Made by a program: the position numbers and the translations under genes. From CAZNMF01 sp035547155 (GTDB lineage Bacteria; Acidobacteriota; Vicinamibacteria; Vicinamibacterales; SCN-69-37): a stretch of DNA of 64,000 nt. The notes beneath the pieces are model-generated. The model did not search any database. It saw nothing but the letters and a program-made list of their open reading frames with translations, and was not told the origin of the DNA. Positions 27,137 through 34,420 of this stretch are shown here, one piece after another (position 1 is the stretch's first letter; each line of letters begins with the position of its first letter). Where the stretch lies: assembly GCA_035547155.1 (NCBI GenBank), contig DASZVJ010000133.1, positions 1-64,000 on the forward strand, given 5' to 3'.

Positions 27137-28400
27137 AGGCGATGGCGGCGTCACCATACTCTTCCGCGCCGGGACTCGACAAGGGACGGCCCTGCACGAC
27201 GGCGTCGTAAATCGTCTCCAGCCGTTCTGCGACATGCGGCCAGCCGAAGCGCTGCGTGACGGCCTCGCGCGCGGCGGCGCCGAGACGCCGGCCCAACGAT
27301 TGATCGCGCAGCAGGCGCGCGATCGCATCGGCGAGCGCGCCCGCGTCGCGTTCCGGCACCAGCAGACCCGTCACGCCGTCCTCGATCGCCTGCGGCAGGC
27401 CGCCGACGCGGCTGGCGACGACCGGCGTGCCCGTCGCCAGCGCTTCGAGCGCGACGTTCGGCAGGCCGTCGACGTTGCCGGCCTCGTCGTGCACCGACGG
27501 GACCGCGACGACGTCGGCGGCGGCGGCGAGCCGGCCGATCTCGTCCTGCGCCTGATTGCCGAGGAGCACGCGCGTGCCGAGCGGCGCGGCGCGACGCTCG
27601 AGATCGGCGCGCAGATCGCCGTCGCCCGCAATGACCAGGCGCAGCTGTGGCAGCGTCGCGCGTAGCGCCAGCGCCGCATCAATCAGGATCTCGAAGCCCT
27701 TCTTGCTGACGAGACGGCCCGCCGCGAAGATCACCGGGGCGTCGCCGAGATCGAAGCGGCGGCGGACGTCGGCGCGCGTGGCCGGACTTGGGGCAAAGCG
27801 CGCGACGTCGACGCCGTACGGGAGCGTCTCGATCCGATTGGCCGGCGCGCCGAGCGCGACCGCGCGCCGGTGCAGGTCGTCACTGCAGGCCGTGATCCAC
27901 TCGGCGCGTTTGAAGACGTGACGAGCCGCGCGTCCGACGAGCGCGCGCCGTTCGGCCATGAAGACGTCCGAGCCGTGCAGGCTGACCACGAGCGGCCGCC
28001 CGCCCGCCGCCACCGATCCAATCGCGCCGCCAGGCACGGCCCAATGCGCGTGCACGACGGTCGCGCGGCGCTTCTGCGCCACGCGCATCGCTTTGAACGT
28101 GCCGGTCGCCAGCGCCGACGGTGTCGCGAGCCACGCCCCGAGCTTGAGCTGCGTGTCGGCGTGCAGGCTCGAGGCATAGCCGAAGACGTTCATCGACGGC
28201 GTCAACGCATAACGGAAAAAATGGAAGAAGACACCATCCTCCTCGCGTCCACGCGTGAGGGCGGGATGCCATGGCGCGACGAGATGGACTTCGTGTCCGC
28301 GCGCGGCGACGCCTTTGGCAATGGGCTCGATGAAGCTACCGACGCCGTCGCCCGGAAACCGCGGGTACGAGGTCGTGATCATGACAACGACGTGGCGCAT
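27126..28400 (-). CDS. Glycosyltransferase family 4
   Basis: A 424-residue GT-B enzyme. The N-terminal acceptor domain starts MITTSYPRFPGDGVGSFI; the donor domain has FAAGRLVSKKGFEILIDA, LVIAGDGDLRADLE and the EX7E-type region VPSVHDEAGNVDGLPNVALE followed by ALATGTPVVASRVGGLPQ. GT4 retaining enzymes transfer sugars from nucleotide donors in the cytoplasm. It starts 3 bp after the stop of the upstream GT-C gene and its end overlaps the epimerase start by 11 bp. Specificity cannot be read. Confidence 0.9.
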   Translation of the reverse strand: MRHVVVMITTSYPRFPGDGVGSFIEPIAKGVAARGHEVHLVAPWHPALTRGREEDGVFFHFFRYALTPSMNVFGYASSLHADTQLKLGAWLATPSALATGTFKAMRVAQKRRATVVHAHWAVPGGAIGSVAAGGRPLVVSLHGSDVFMAERRALVGRAARHVFKRAEWITACSDDLHRRAVALGAPANRIETLPYGVDVARFAPSPATRADVRRRFDLGDAPVIFAAGRLVSKKGFEILIDAALALRATLPQLRLVIAGDGDLRADLERRAAPLGTRVLLGNQAQDEIGRLAAAADVVAVPSVHDEAGNVDGLPNVALEALATGTPVVASRVGGLPQAIEDGVTGLLVPERDAGALADAIARLLRDQSLGRRLGAAAREAVTQRFGWPHVAERLETIYDAVVQGRPLSSPGAEEYGDAAIAYDR

Positions 28401-28403
28401 GAG

Positions 28404-29654
28404 TCAGGTGCGTGAGCGGCGCGTGCGATGCGCGAGCGCCGCGAGGCCGGCGCCGCCGAGCACGACGAGCGCCGGATCGATGATCGGAATGCGAAAGCGT
28501 TCCTGCGAAAAGAATACAAGACACGTGAGCACGGCCGATGCGGCGAGCATCCACACGCCCGGCGTGCGGCCGAGCTGGCGGCCAAGGGTCGTCGCGCCCA
28601 CGATCGCAAGCACGAGCACGACACCATAGGACGCGACCGACGCGACGAAATATCGTGACGAGTGCAGCGTGTACGACGGGCCGATCGGCACGACGAGATA
28701 GAAGACCTTGCGGGCTTCGAGCCCGAGCCACGCGAGCGGATGCGCGGCCATCCACGCAAACGCCTCGCGATAGTAGATCGGCTCCATCGCTTCTTCCGTC
28801 AGTCCTGGATGTTCCGCGCGCAACCGGATGTTGTCCTGCTTGATGGCGACGTTCGCCGCCATGTCGCCGTCGCCCGTCGCCAGCGGATGATTGCCGGTCC
28901 AGAACGTCACGCCGCCATCAGACGCGACGATCATCAGGCGGCCGTGATGGACGTAGTTGCGGATGGTCCATGGACCGACGATGAGCGCGACGCCGAGCGC
29001 GAGCCCCGTCAACGTCACGAAGCGCCGGCGGAGCAGGAGATAGACGCCGGCAATCGGCAGGAACAGCAGCAGGCCGGGCCGGATGAGCAGTCCCGCCCCG
29101 ACGGCGAGGCCGCACACGATCGCGCCGGAGACGCGCGCCGGTGGCGTCAGCGCGCGATCGAACAGCCACGCCACCAGCAGTCCGACGGGCCAGAAGAGCG
29201 CTTCGCTCCACGCGTATCCCGCGATCCAGACGAGCGGCGGATAGATCGCGGCGAGCGCGGCAGCCGCTCGTGCCGCGCGTGCGCCGGCCAGGCGATGGGC
29301 GATCACGCCAACGAGCCACACGCCAAGCGCGCCGACACACGCCTGCGCGATCTTCAGCGCGGCCGGTACGCTCGTCGTCACGGTTCGGCCTGCGCCGACG
29401 AGCGCGATGAACGCGGGATAGCCAGGCGCGCGGCCGAACGGGACGAACGATCCCGCGCGGAGCAGCTCGTCGTAGACGAACCCATGTCCTGCGGCGAGGC
29501 TGCGCGCGAGCGACAAGTACTCGAGCTCGTCACGCGTCAGGGGTTGATGCGTCCAGTAGAGCAGCCCGAAGGCGAGGCGTGCGACGAGCGCGGCCAGCGT
29601 CGCGGCCGTCAGCCATGCCACGGGCAGGCGATCTCGCGTGCTAGCGGCGTCCAT
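28404..29654 (-). CDS. ArnT/PMT-like GT-C membrane glycosyltransferase
   Basis: A 416-residue protein with a first helix at about 13-32 and then the loop THQPLTRDELEYLSLARSLA, with the acidic RDE residues typical of GT39/ArnT catalytic loops, followed by GRAPGYPAFIALVG. Around nine helices follow; unlike its neighbours it has almost no soluble C-terminal domain. It overlaps the upstream GT2 gene by 14 bp. That GT2 makes a polyprenyl-phosphate sugar by family, so the pair may be a donor synthase and the transferase that uses it. Confidence 0.8.
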   Translation of the reverse strand: MDAASTRDRLPVAWLTAATLAALVARLAFGLLYWTHQPLTRDELEYLSLARSLAAGHGFVYDELLRAGSFVPFGRAPGYPAFIALVGAGRTVTTSVPAALKIAQACVGALGVWLVGVIAHRLAGARAARAAAALAAIYPPLVWIAGYAWSEALFWPVGLLVAWLFDRALTPPARVSGAIVCGLAVGAGLLIRPGLLLFLPIAGVYLLLRRRFVTLTGLALGVALIVGPWTIRNYVHHGRLMIVASDGGVTFWTGNHPLATGDGDMAANVAIKQDNIRLRAEHPGLTEEAMEPIYYREAFAWMAAHPLAWLGLEARKVFYLVVPIGPSYTLHSSRYFVASVASYGVVLVLAIVGATTLGRQLGRTPGVWMLAASAVLTCLVFFSQERFRIPIIDPALVVLGGAGLAALAHRTRRSRT

Positions 29655-30501
29655 CGGCGCGCAACGCCGCGACTTGTTCGGACACGAGGCCGACGAGCAG
29701 GATCAGCACGGCGATCACGATCAGCAGGACCGACGTGTTGGTGACGTGCAACTGCGTGGCGATGGTCCAGACCGCGTAGGCGGCGCCCGCCAGGAAGCAG
29801 ACGCCGGCGATCGGCAGGAACACGCGCAGCGGACTGAAGATCGTCATCACGCGCATGATGATCAGCAGAAACTTCGGGCCGTCGCTGGCGAGGCGAATCT
29901 TCGATTGTCCGACGCGCGTCCGCGCTTCGACCGGCTCGAACGTGACGTTGTAGCCCGCGCGCAGGAACGACAGCGTCGTCGTCGTGGGCGTCGAGAAGCC
30001 GTTGGGCAGCAGCGTGATGAACTCGCGGAGTACGTCACGGCGCGCCGCGCGGAATCCCGACGTGAGATCGGGAATCGGGAAGTCCGCCAGATAGGACGCG
30101 AGCCAGTTGAGCACCGCATTGCCGAGCCGCCGCCGCACGCCCGCCTGCGTTGCGCTCGATCGCGCGCCGACGACGAGATCGTAGTCGCCGAGGCGCGAGA
30201 CGAGACGGAGCGCGTCGGACGGCTTGTGCTGGCCGTCGCCGTCGATGATCAGCAGATAGTCGCCCGCGGCCTCCCGGATGCCGGTCTTCACGGCCGCGCC
30301 ATTGCCCTTGTTGTACGGATGGCGGATGACGCGTGCGCCGGCGCCCGCGGCTTCCGCCGCCGTCGCGTCCGTGGATCCATCGTCGATGACGAGGATCTCG
30401 CGCCACGCCGCCGCCGCGGCGAGCTCGCGCACGACGCCCGCGATCGCGCCCGCTTCGTTCATGGCGGGGATGACGACAGAAACCGTCGACGGATCAGCCA
30501 T
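29641..30501 (-). CDS. Dolichyl-phosphate-sugar-synthase-like GT2 with two C-terminal helices
   Basis: A 286-residue enzyme. The GT-A domain has VVIPAMNEAGAI (9-20), LVIDDGSTDATAAE (37-50), KGNGAAVKTGI and the metal motif IDGDGQHKP at 86-94. Two transmembrane segments follow (about 220-240 and 250-272). This layout is that of DPG/GtrB-like enzymes that load glucose or another hexose onto polyprenyl phosphate. It sits directly upstream of a GT-C gene with a 14-bp overlap and 3 bp downstream of another GT2 gene. Confidence 0.85.
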   Translation of the reverse strand: MADPSTVSVVIPAMNEAGAIAGVVRELAAAAAWREILVIDDGSTDATAAEAAGAGARVIRHPYNKGNGAAVKTGIREAAGDYLLIIDGDGQHKPSDALRLVSRLGDYDLVVGARSSATQAGVRRRLGNAVLNWLASYLADFPIPDLTSGFRAARRDVLREFITLLPNGFSTPTTTTLSFLRAGYNVTFEPVEARTRVGQSKIRLASDGPKFLLIIMRVMTIFSPLRVFLPIAGVCFLAGAAYAVWTIATQLHVTNTSVLLIVIAVLILLVGLVSEQVAALRADGRR

Positions 30502-30504
30502 CGT

Positions 30505-31482
30505 TCAGCGCTCCACGTCCGCGTCGTCATCGCGCGATGGCGACGCGGCTTCCATGCGCCGGACGCGGTAGAGCAGGTCTTCGAGCAGCTTGCGCGTGCC
30601 GGAGATCACGTCCGCAACCAATCCGATGAGCACGACCTGGAAGCCGACGATCATCAGGACCGCCGACAGGATCAACGACTGGATCTTGCCTTCGGCGCCA
30701 TGCGCGAAGAGGTAGTAGTAGAGGAAGCGCAGCGAAATCGCGAAGCCCGCGAGGAACACGGCCGAGCCGATGTACGAGAAGACCTTCAGCGGCTCGTACA
30801 TCGTGTAGATGCGCACGATCGTCGCGCCGGACTGCTTCAGATACGCCCAGATGCTGTGGAACAGCCGCGACGGCCGCGTGTGCGCGTTGGTCGCCACCTC
30901 GACGTGCGCGATCGCCATGCGCTTCTTGCCGGCCTGGATGATCGACTCGAGCGTATAGGAGAAGTCCGACACGACTGTCATGCGCAGCGCGGCCTCGCGC
31001 GTGTAAGCGCGGAAGCCGCTCGTCGTGTCCGGCACTTCGGTGCTCGACACCTGGCGCACGACCCAGCTGCCGAGGCGCTGCAGCAGCTTCTTCGGCCAGG
31101 ACATGTGGCGAATCTCGCGGATGTTGCGATCCCCGATCACGATGTCGGCCCGTCCGGAGAGCAGCGGCGCGACGAGCTTGGCGATGTCCGCTCCGGCGTA
31201 CTGGTTGTCCGCATCCGTGTTGACGATCAGATCGGCACCGGCGCGCACGCTGGCGTCGATGCCGGCCATGAACGCGACGGCCAGCCCTTTGCGCCGGCGG
31301 AAGCGCAGCACGTGATGGACGCCGTGTGCGCGGGCCACCGCCGCCGTGTCGTCCGTCGAGCCGTCGTCGATGACGAGGAGCTCGATCGCGTCGACGCCCG
31401 GCACCGACGTGGGCAGGTCCGCGAGCGTCGCGGGCAGCGTTTGCGCCTCGTTGAGGCACGGGATCTGGATGATGAGCTTCAC
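30505..31482 (-). CDS. Polyprenyl-phosphate glycosyltransferase-like GT2 with C-terminal helices
   Basis: A 325-residue enzyme starting at the GTG at 31482, which overlaps the stop of the upstream GT4 gene (GTGA). It has IIQIPCLNEAQTL (4-16), LLVIDDGSTDDTAA and VNTDADNQYAGADI (87-100) as metal-binding motif. Two long hydrophobic segments lie near residues 228-250 and 264-288. The family resembles GtrB/DPM-type transferases. It is the third such enzyme of the locus, so more than one sugar may be charged onto polyprenyl phosphate. Confidence 0.83.
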   Translation of the reverse strand: MKLIIQIPCLNEAQTLPATLADLPTSVPGVDAIELLVIDDGSTDDTAAVARAHGVHHVLRFRRRKGLAVAFMAGIDASVRAGADLIVNTDADNQYAGADIAKLVAPLLSGRADIVIGDRNIREIRHMSWPKKLLQRLGSWVVRQVSSTEVPDTTSGFRAYTREAALRMTVVSDFSYTLESIIQAGKKRMAIAHVEVATNAHTRPSRLFHSIWAYLKQSGATIVRIYTMYEPLKVFSYIGSAVFLAGFAISLRFLYYYLFAHGAEGKIQSLILSAVLMIVGFQVVLIGLVADVISGTRKLLEDLLYRVRRMEAASPSRDDDADVER

Positions 31483-32525
31483 AAGCCTTCGACCAGCCGA
31501 TCGATCGTCTCGTGCCACGTGATGGGCCGCGCGCGATCGTAGCCCGCTTCGCCCAGCGCTTTCGCCCGCGCGCGATCGGCGGCGAGTGCCGCGATCGCCT
31601 CACCAATCGCGGCTGGATCCGGCGCGGTCACGCGGCCGTTGACACCGTCGACGACGAACAGCGCCGGCTCGCCGGCGTCCGACGTCGTGATCACCGGCTT
31701 CTTCGACAGGAACGCCTCGAGCGTGACATAGCCGAAGTCCTCGTCGAACGGCGGGTACACGACCGCCAGCGCGTTCGCGTACAACTCGATCAGCATGTCG
31801 TCGTCGATCTCGCCGAGAAAGCGCACGCGCGAGGCCACGCCTTCGTCGGCGGCGATCCGCTCGAACGCCGCGCGCTGCGTGCCGGTGCCCGCGACGACGA
31901 GCGAGACGGCGTCCGGGACGTGCGCGAGCGCGCGAATCGCGAGGTCGACACGCTTCACCGCCTCGAGCCGGCCGATCGACAGCACGTAATCGCCGTACGG
32001 CCCGGCGTGCAGGCGATCGGCCAGTCGCGGGGGATGATACAGCGTTTCGGCCGGCAGTCCGTTGTAGCGCGACAGCCGATCCGTCACCGTCTGCGCGATC
32101 GTGAAAATCCGCCGCGATTCCGCGAGCATCCGCGTGTCGAGATCGATCAGGCGCTCGCGCACCGCGACGTCGCGCTCGACGTGATCGAACTCGCTGTACG
32201 GCGTTCCCGCCAGCTCGTACGCCGCGCGGTACTGATGCACGAGCCACGTGACCTTGCTCGGATGGCGCACGCAGTACGTCGGAAATTTCGTGGCGATCAC
32301 GCGATCGATCGGCCGGCCCGTGCTCTCGCTGAGATCGAGGAGACGCCACGCGGCCGCATGCGTGAACAATTCTTCGGCGGGATACCACTTGAATGGCACG
32401 CTGACGAGATCCGTGTCGTAGCCACGCACCCGCAATTGCGCCACGAGCTCACGCACGAGCGATTCGGCGCCGCCCCGCACGAACGGCACCTGCGCTTCGC
32501 AGACAACAACGCGCGATGGGCTCAT
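31479..32525 (-). CDS. Glycosyltransferase family 4
   Basis: A 348-residue GT-B enzyme, first gene of the long minus-strand operon. It begins VVVCEAQVPFVRGGAESLVR with the GGAE acceptor-domain loop. The donor domain has YVLSIGRLEAVKRVDLAI, SLVVAGTGTQRAAFER and the EX7E-type VYPPFDEDFGYVTLEAFLS. This type adds sugars from nucleotide donors to lipid-linked oligosaccharides. It diverges from mraZ; the 170-bp divergent region contains a 36-bp palindrome that may control it. Confidence 0.88.
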   Translation of the reverse strand: MSPSRVVVCEAQVPFVRGGAESLVRELVAQLRVRGYDTDLVSVPFKWYPAEELFTHAAAWRLLDLSESTGRPIDRVIATKFPTYCVRHPSKVTWLVHQYRAAYELAGTPYSEFDHVERDVAVRERLIDLDTRMLAESRRIFTIAQTVTDRLSRYNGLPAETLYHPPRLADRLHAGPYGDYVLSIGRLEAVKRVDLAIRALAHVPDAVSLVVAGTGTQRAAFERIAADEGVASRVRFLGEIDDDMLIELYANALAVVYPPFDEDFGYVTLEAFLSKKPVITTSDAGEPALFVVDGVNGRVTAPDPAAIGEAIAALAADRARAKALGEAGYDRARPITWHETIDRLVEGL

Positions 32526-32558
32526 GTCGAGCCGTGCATGGTACCACGCACATCCTAA

Positions 32559-32594
32559 TTCGCTTGATTTTCGTCGGACGAAAAATCAGGCGAA
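32559..32594. promoter_or_regulatory. AT-rich palindrome in the divergent glycan/dcw region
   Basis: Arms 32559-32575 and 32577-32594 are complementary over 17 bp apart from one mismatch and one extra A (TTCGCTTGATTTTCGTC against its complement). No T-run follows on either strand, so a terminator is unlikely. Placement between divergent operons and symmetry fit an operator for a dimeric regulator. The tract is also much richer in A+T than its surroundings. Confidence 0.6.
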
Positions 32595-32631
32595 ATAAAA
32601 ACGTAACCTCAATTCCTTCACCAGTTTGCCG

Positions 32632-32660
32632 TTGACAGTGCGGGAGGGTACCTCTACCAT
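32632..32660 (+). promoter_or_regulatory. Sigma-70 promoter of the dcw cluster
   Basis: A perfect -35 TTGACA (32632-32637) and a -10 TACCAT (32655-32660) are separated by 17 bp, the ideal spacing. Transcription would start near 32667, about 30 nt before the mraZ start codon. Confidence 0.8.
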
Positions 32661-32664
32661 CGCC

Positions 32665-32690
32665 GTGGAGTTTGTTGGACCAGAGTGGAG
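32665..32690 (+). promoter_or_regulatory. Candidate MraZ operator (three TGGA boxes, 10-bp period)
   Basis: GTGGA at 32665, TTGGA at 32675 and GTGGA at 32685 are spaced by exactly 10 bp, just downstream of the promoter. MraZ of other bacteria binds tandem TGGGN-type boxes at one-helical-turn spacing before its own gene. The boxes here differ at the fourth base. The last one also contributes the GGAG ribosome binding site of mraZ. Confidence 0.55.
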
Positions 32691-32695
32691 TGAAC

Positions 32696-33136
32696 GTGCT
32701 TCGCGGCAGCTACCCCGCCAAGATCGACGACAAAGGGCGGCTCAAGCTCCCGAGCGCCTTCAAGGCGTTCGTGGAAGAGCAGCACGGCGCGAAGCTGTAC
32801 GTCACCAGCGTCACGGGCGACTCCGTTCTCATCTATCCGATGCCGGTCTGGGAAGAGGTCGAGCAGCGCCTGGAGCGCATGCCCTCGTCGCATCCGGCAC
32901 GAAAAAAGTTTAGCAAACGGGCCAGCTACTTTGGGCAGCCCCTCGAGTTCGACGCGCAGGGTCGTGTGTCGATCTCCCCGCGTTTGCGCGAGACGGCGGG
33001 TATCACGGGGGATGTCGACGTGCTCGGCCAGGGGAATTTTCTCGAAGTGTGGAATCACGACCGCTTCCTCTCGACGCTCCAGCGCGAGCCGTTCACGGAT
33101 GACGATGCCCGGGCGCTCGCTGAGTTCGGCATCTGA
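32696..33136 (+). CDS. mraZ: Transcriptional regulator MraZ
   Basis: A 146-residue protein from the GTG at 32696, chosen over the ATG at 32672 because GGAG (32687-32690) is 5 nt upstream and the family starts at LRGSYPAKIDDKGRL. It has two AbrB-like swapped-hairpin halves, each with a signature: SYPAKIDDKGRLKLP near the N-terminus and LEFDAQGRVSISPRLRE in the second half. MraZ forms a ring-shaped oligomer, binds the dcw promoter and represses the cluster. The rsmH start lies inside its 3' end. Confidence 0.95.
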   Translation: MLRGSYPAKIDDKGRLKLPSAFKAFVEEQHGAKLYVTSVTGDSVLIYPMPVWEEVEQRLERMPSSHPARKKFSKRASYFGQPLEFDAQGRVSISPRLRETAGITGDVDVLGQGNFLEVWNHDRFLSTLQREPFTDDDARALAEFGI

Positions 33137-34019
33137 GCCGTCGCACGAGCCGGTGCTCGCGGCGGAAGTGGTCGAGTGGCTCCGGCCGCAGCCGGACGGG
33201 GTGTACGTCGACGGCACGCTGGGCCTCGGCGGACACACGCGCGCGCTGATCGACGCGGGCGCGGGACGCGTGATCGGCATCGATCGCGACGCCGACGCGA
33301 TCGTCGAAGCGCGGCGGCGGCTGGCCGAGGCCGCCGATCGCGTCACGTTCGTGCACGACGACTATCGGCGCGTGGCCGAGGTGCTGGCGGCCGAAGGGCT
33401 GACGGAGGTCCAGGGCATGGTGGTCGACCTTGGCGTGTCCTCGATGCAGCTGGACGAGCCGGCGCGCGGCTTCAGCTTCCGCCAGGCGGGGCCGCTCGAC
33501 ATGCGGATGGATCGCACGCGTGGGCTGACGCTCGCCGAGCGGCTCGCGGCCGTGACGGACACCGAGCTGGCCGACGTGATCTGGCAGTACGGCGACGAGC
33601 GTCATTCACGGCGGATTGCGCGGGCGATCGTCGCGGCCCGCGATCGCGGCGCGCTCACCGACACCGGCGCCTTGGCGGCCGTCGTCCGCCGCGCCGCCGG
33701 CGGCAGGGGCTGGCAGCGGATCGATCCGGCGACGCGCACGTTCCAGGCGTTGCGGATGTGGGTGAACGACGAGCCGGGCGGCGTGCAGGGATGGCTGGAC
33801 GCGGCGCCGCGCTGTCTCGCACGCGGCGGACGGCTCGCCGTCATCGCGTTTCATTCGATCGAGGACCGCGCCGTCAAGCATCGCTTTCGCGCGCTGGCGG
33901 CCGAAGACGACGCCTTTCTGGTCGCAACGCGGCGTCCGGTGACGCCGGGCGACGAGGAATGCGCCCGCAATCCGCGCGCGCGCAGCGCGCGCCTTCGTGT
34001 CCTGGAGAGGGCGGCATGA
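33105..34019 (+). CDS. rsmH: 16S rRNA (cytosine-1402-N4)-methyltransferase RsmH
   Basis: A 304-residue enzyme from the ATG at 33105, overlapping mraZ by 32 bp. It methylates N4 of C1402 in 16S rRNA, near the P site. Visible motifs: HEPVLAAEVVEWL, SAM-binding DGTLGLGGHTRALI, GIDRDADAIVEA, VDLGVSSMQLDEPARGFSF, TFQALRMWVNDE and AFHSIEDRAVK. Length fits the family (about 310). The stop overlaps the ftsL start by 4 bp, so division and ribosome genes are translated together as in other dcw clusters. Confidence 0.96.
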   Translation: MPGRSLSSASEPSHEPVLAAEVVEWLRPQPDGVYVDGTLGLGGHTRALIDAGAGRVIGIDRDADAIVEARRRLAEAADRVTFVHDDYRRVAEVLAAEGLTEVQGMVVDLGVSSMQLDEPARGFSFRQAGPLDMRMDRTRGLTLAERLAAVTDTELADVIWQYGDERHSRRIARAIVAARDRGALTDTGALAAVVRRAAGGRGWQRIDPATRTFQALRMWVNDEPGGVQGWLDAAPRCLARGGRLAVIAFHSIEDRAVKHRFRALAAEDDAFLVATRRPVTPGDEECARNPRARSARLRVLERAA

Positions 34020-34405
34020 ACAGCATCGATCTCGAGTACGCCGTCAAGACGGACGTTCGCAACAATCCGATCCAGCGCGAGGCGGACGGCCGGCACGGCC
34101 GCGATCTGCGCCGCCTGCTGCTGCTCGCGATGCTCATCGTCGCGATGCTGCTGTTCTCGGTGCGACAGCGCAGCACGATGGACTTGACGGGATACCGGAT
34201 CGAACAGCTGCGGATCGACCGCGCGGACGAGCAGAGCAAGAACCGCCAGCTTCGCTTGAACCTCGAGGCGCTGCGCGCGCCGCAGCAGATCGAGCCGCGC
34301 GCCGAAGCGCTCGGGCTGCACCGGCCGTCGCTCGCCGACACGGTCGTGATCGAGCGGGCGCACGCGGCATCGCCGTCGGGCGCGATCGTCGCGCAGGCGC
34401 GCTGA
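34016..34405 (+). CDS. ftsL: Cell-division protein FtsL
   Basis: A 129-residue bitopic protein from the ATG at 34016 with GGAGAGG 5 nt upstream. A basic cytoplasmic N-terminus precedes one transmembrane helix at about residues 34-50 (LLLAMLIVAMLLFSV), and the periplasmic part (60-95) is a short coiled coil, GYRIEQLRIDRADEQSKN. Sequence similarity to FtsL is weak as usual; identification rests on size, topology and position between rsmH and ftsI. It would join FtsQ and FtsB-like proteins in activating septal synthesis. Confidence 0.85.
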   Translation: MNSIDLEYAVKTDVRNNPIQREADGRHGRDLRRLLLLAMLIVAMLLFSVRQRSTMDLTGYRIEQLRIDRADEQSKNRQLRLNLEALRAPQQIEPRAEALGLHRPSLADTVVIERAHAASPSGAIVAQAR

Positions 34406-34420
34406 AGACGCGGAGGCGCC

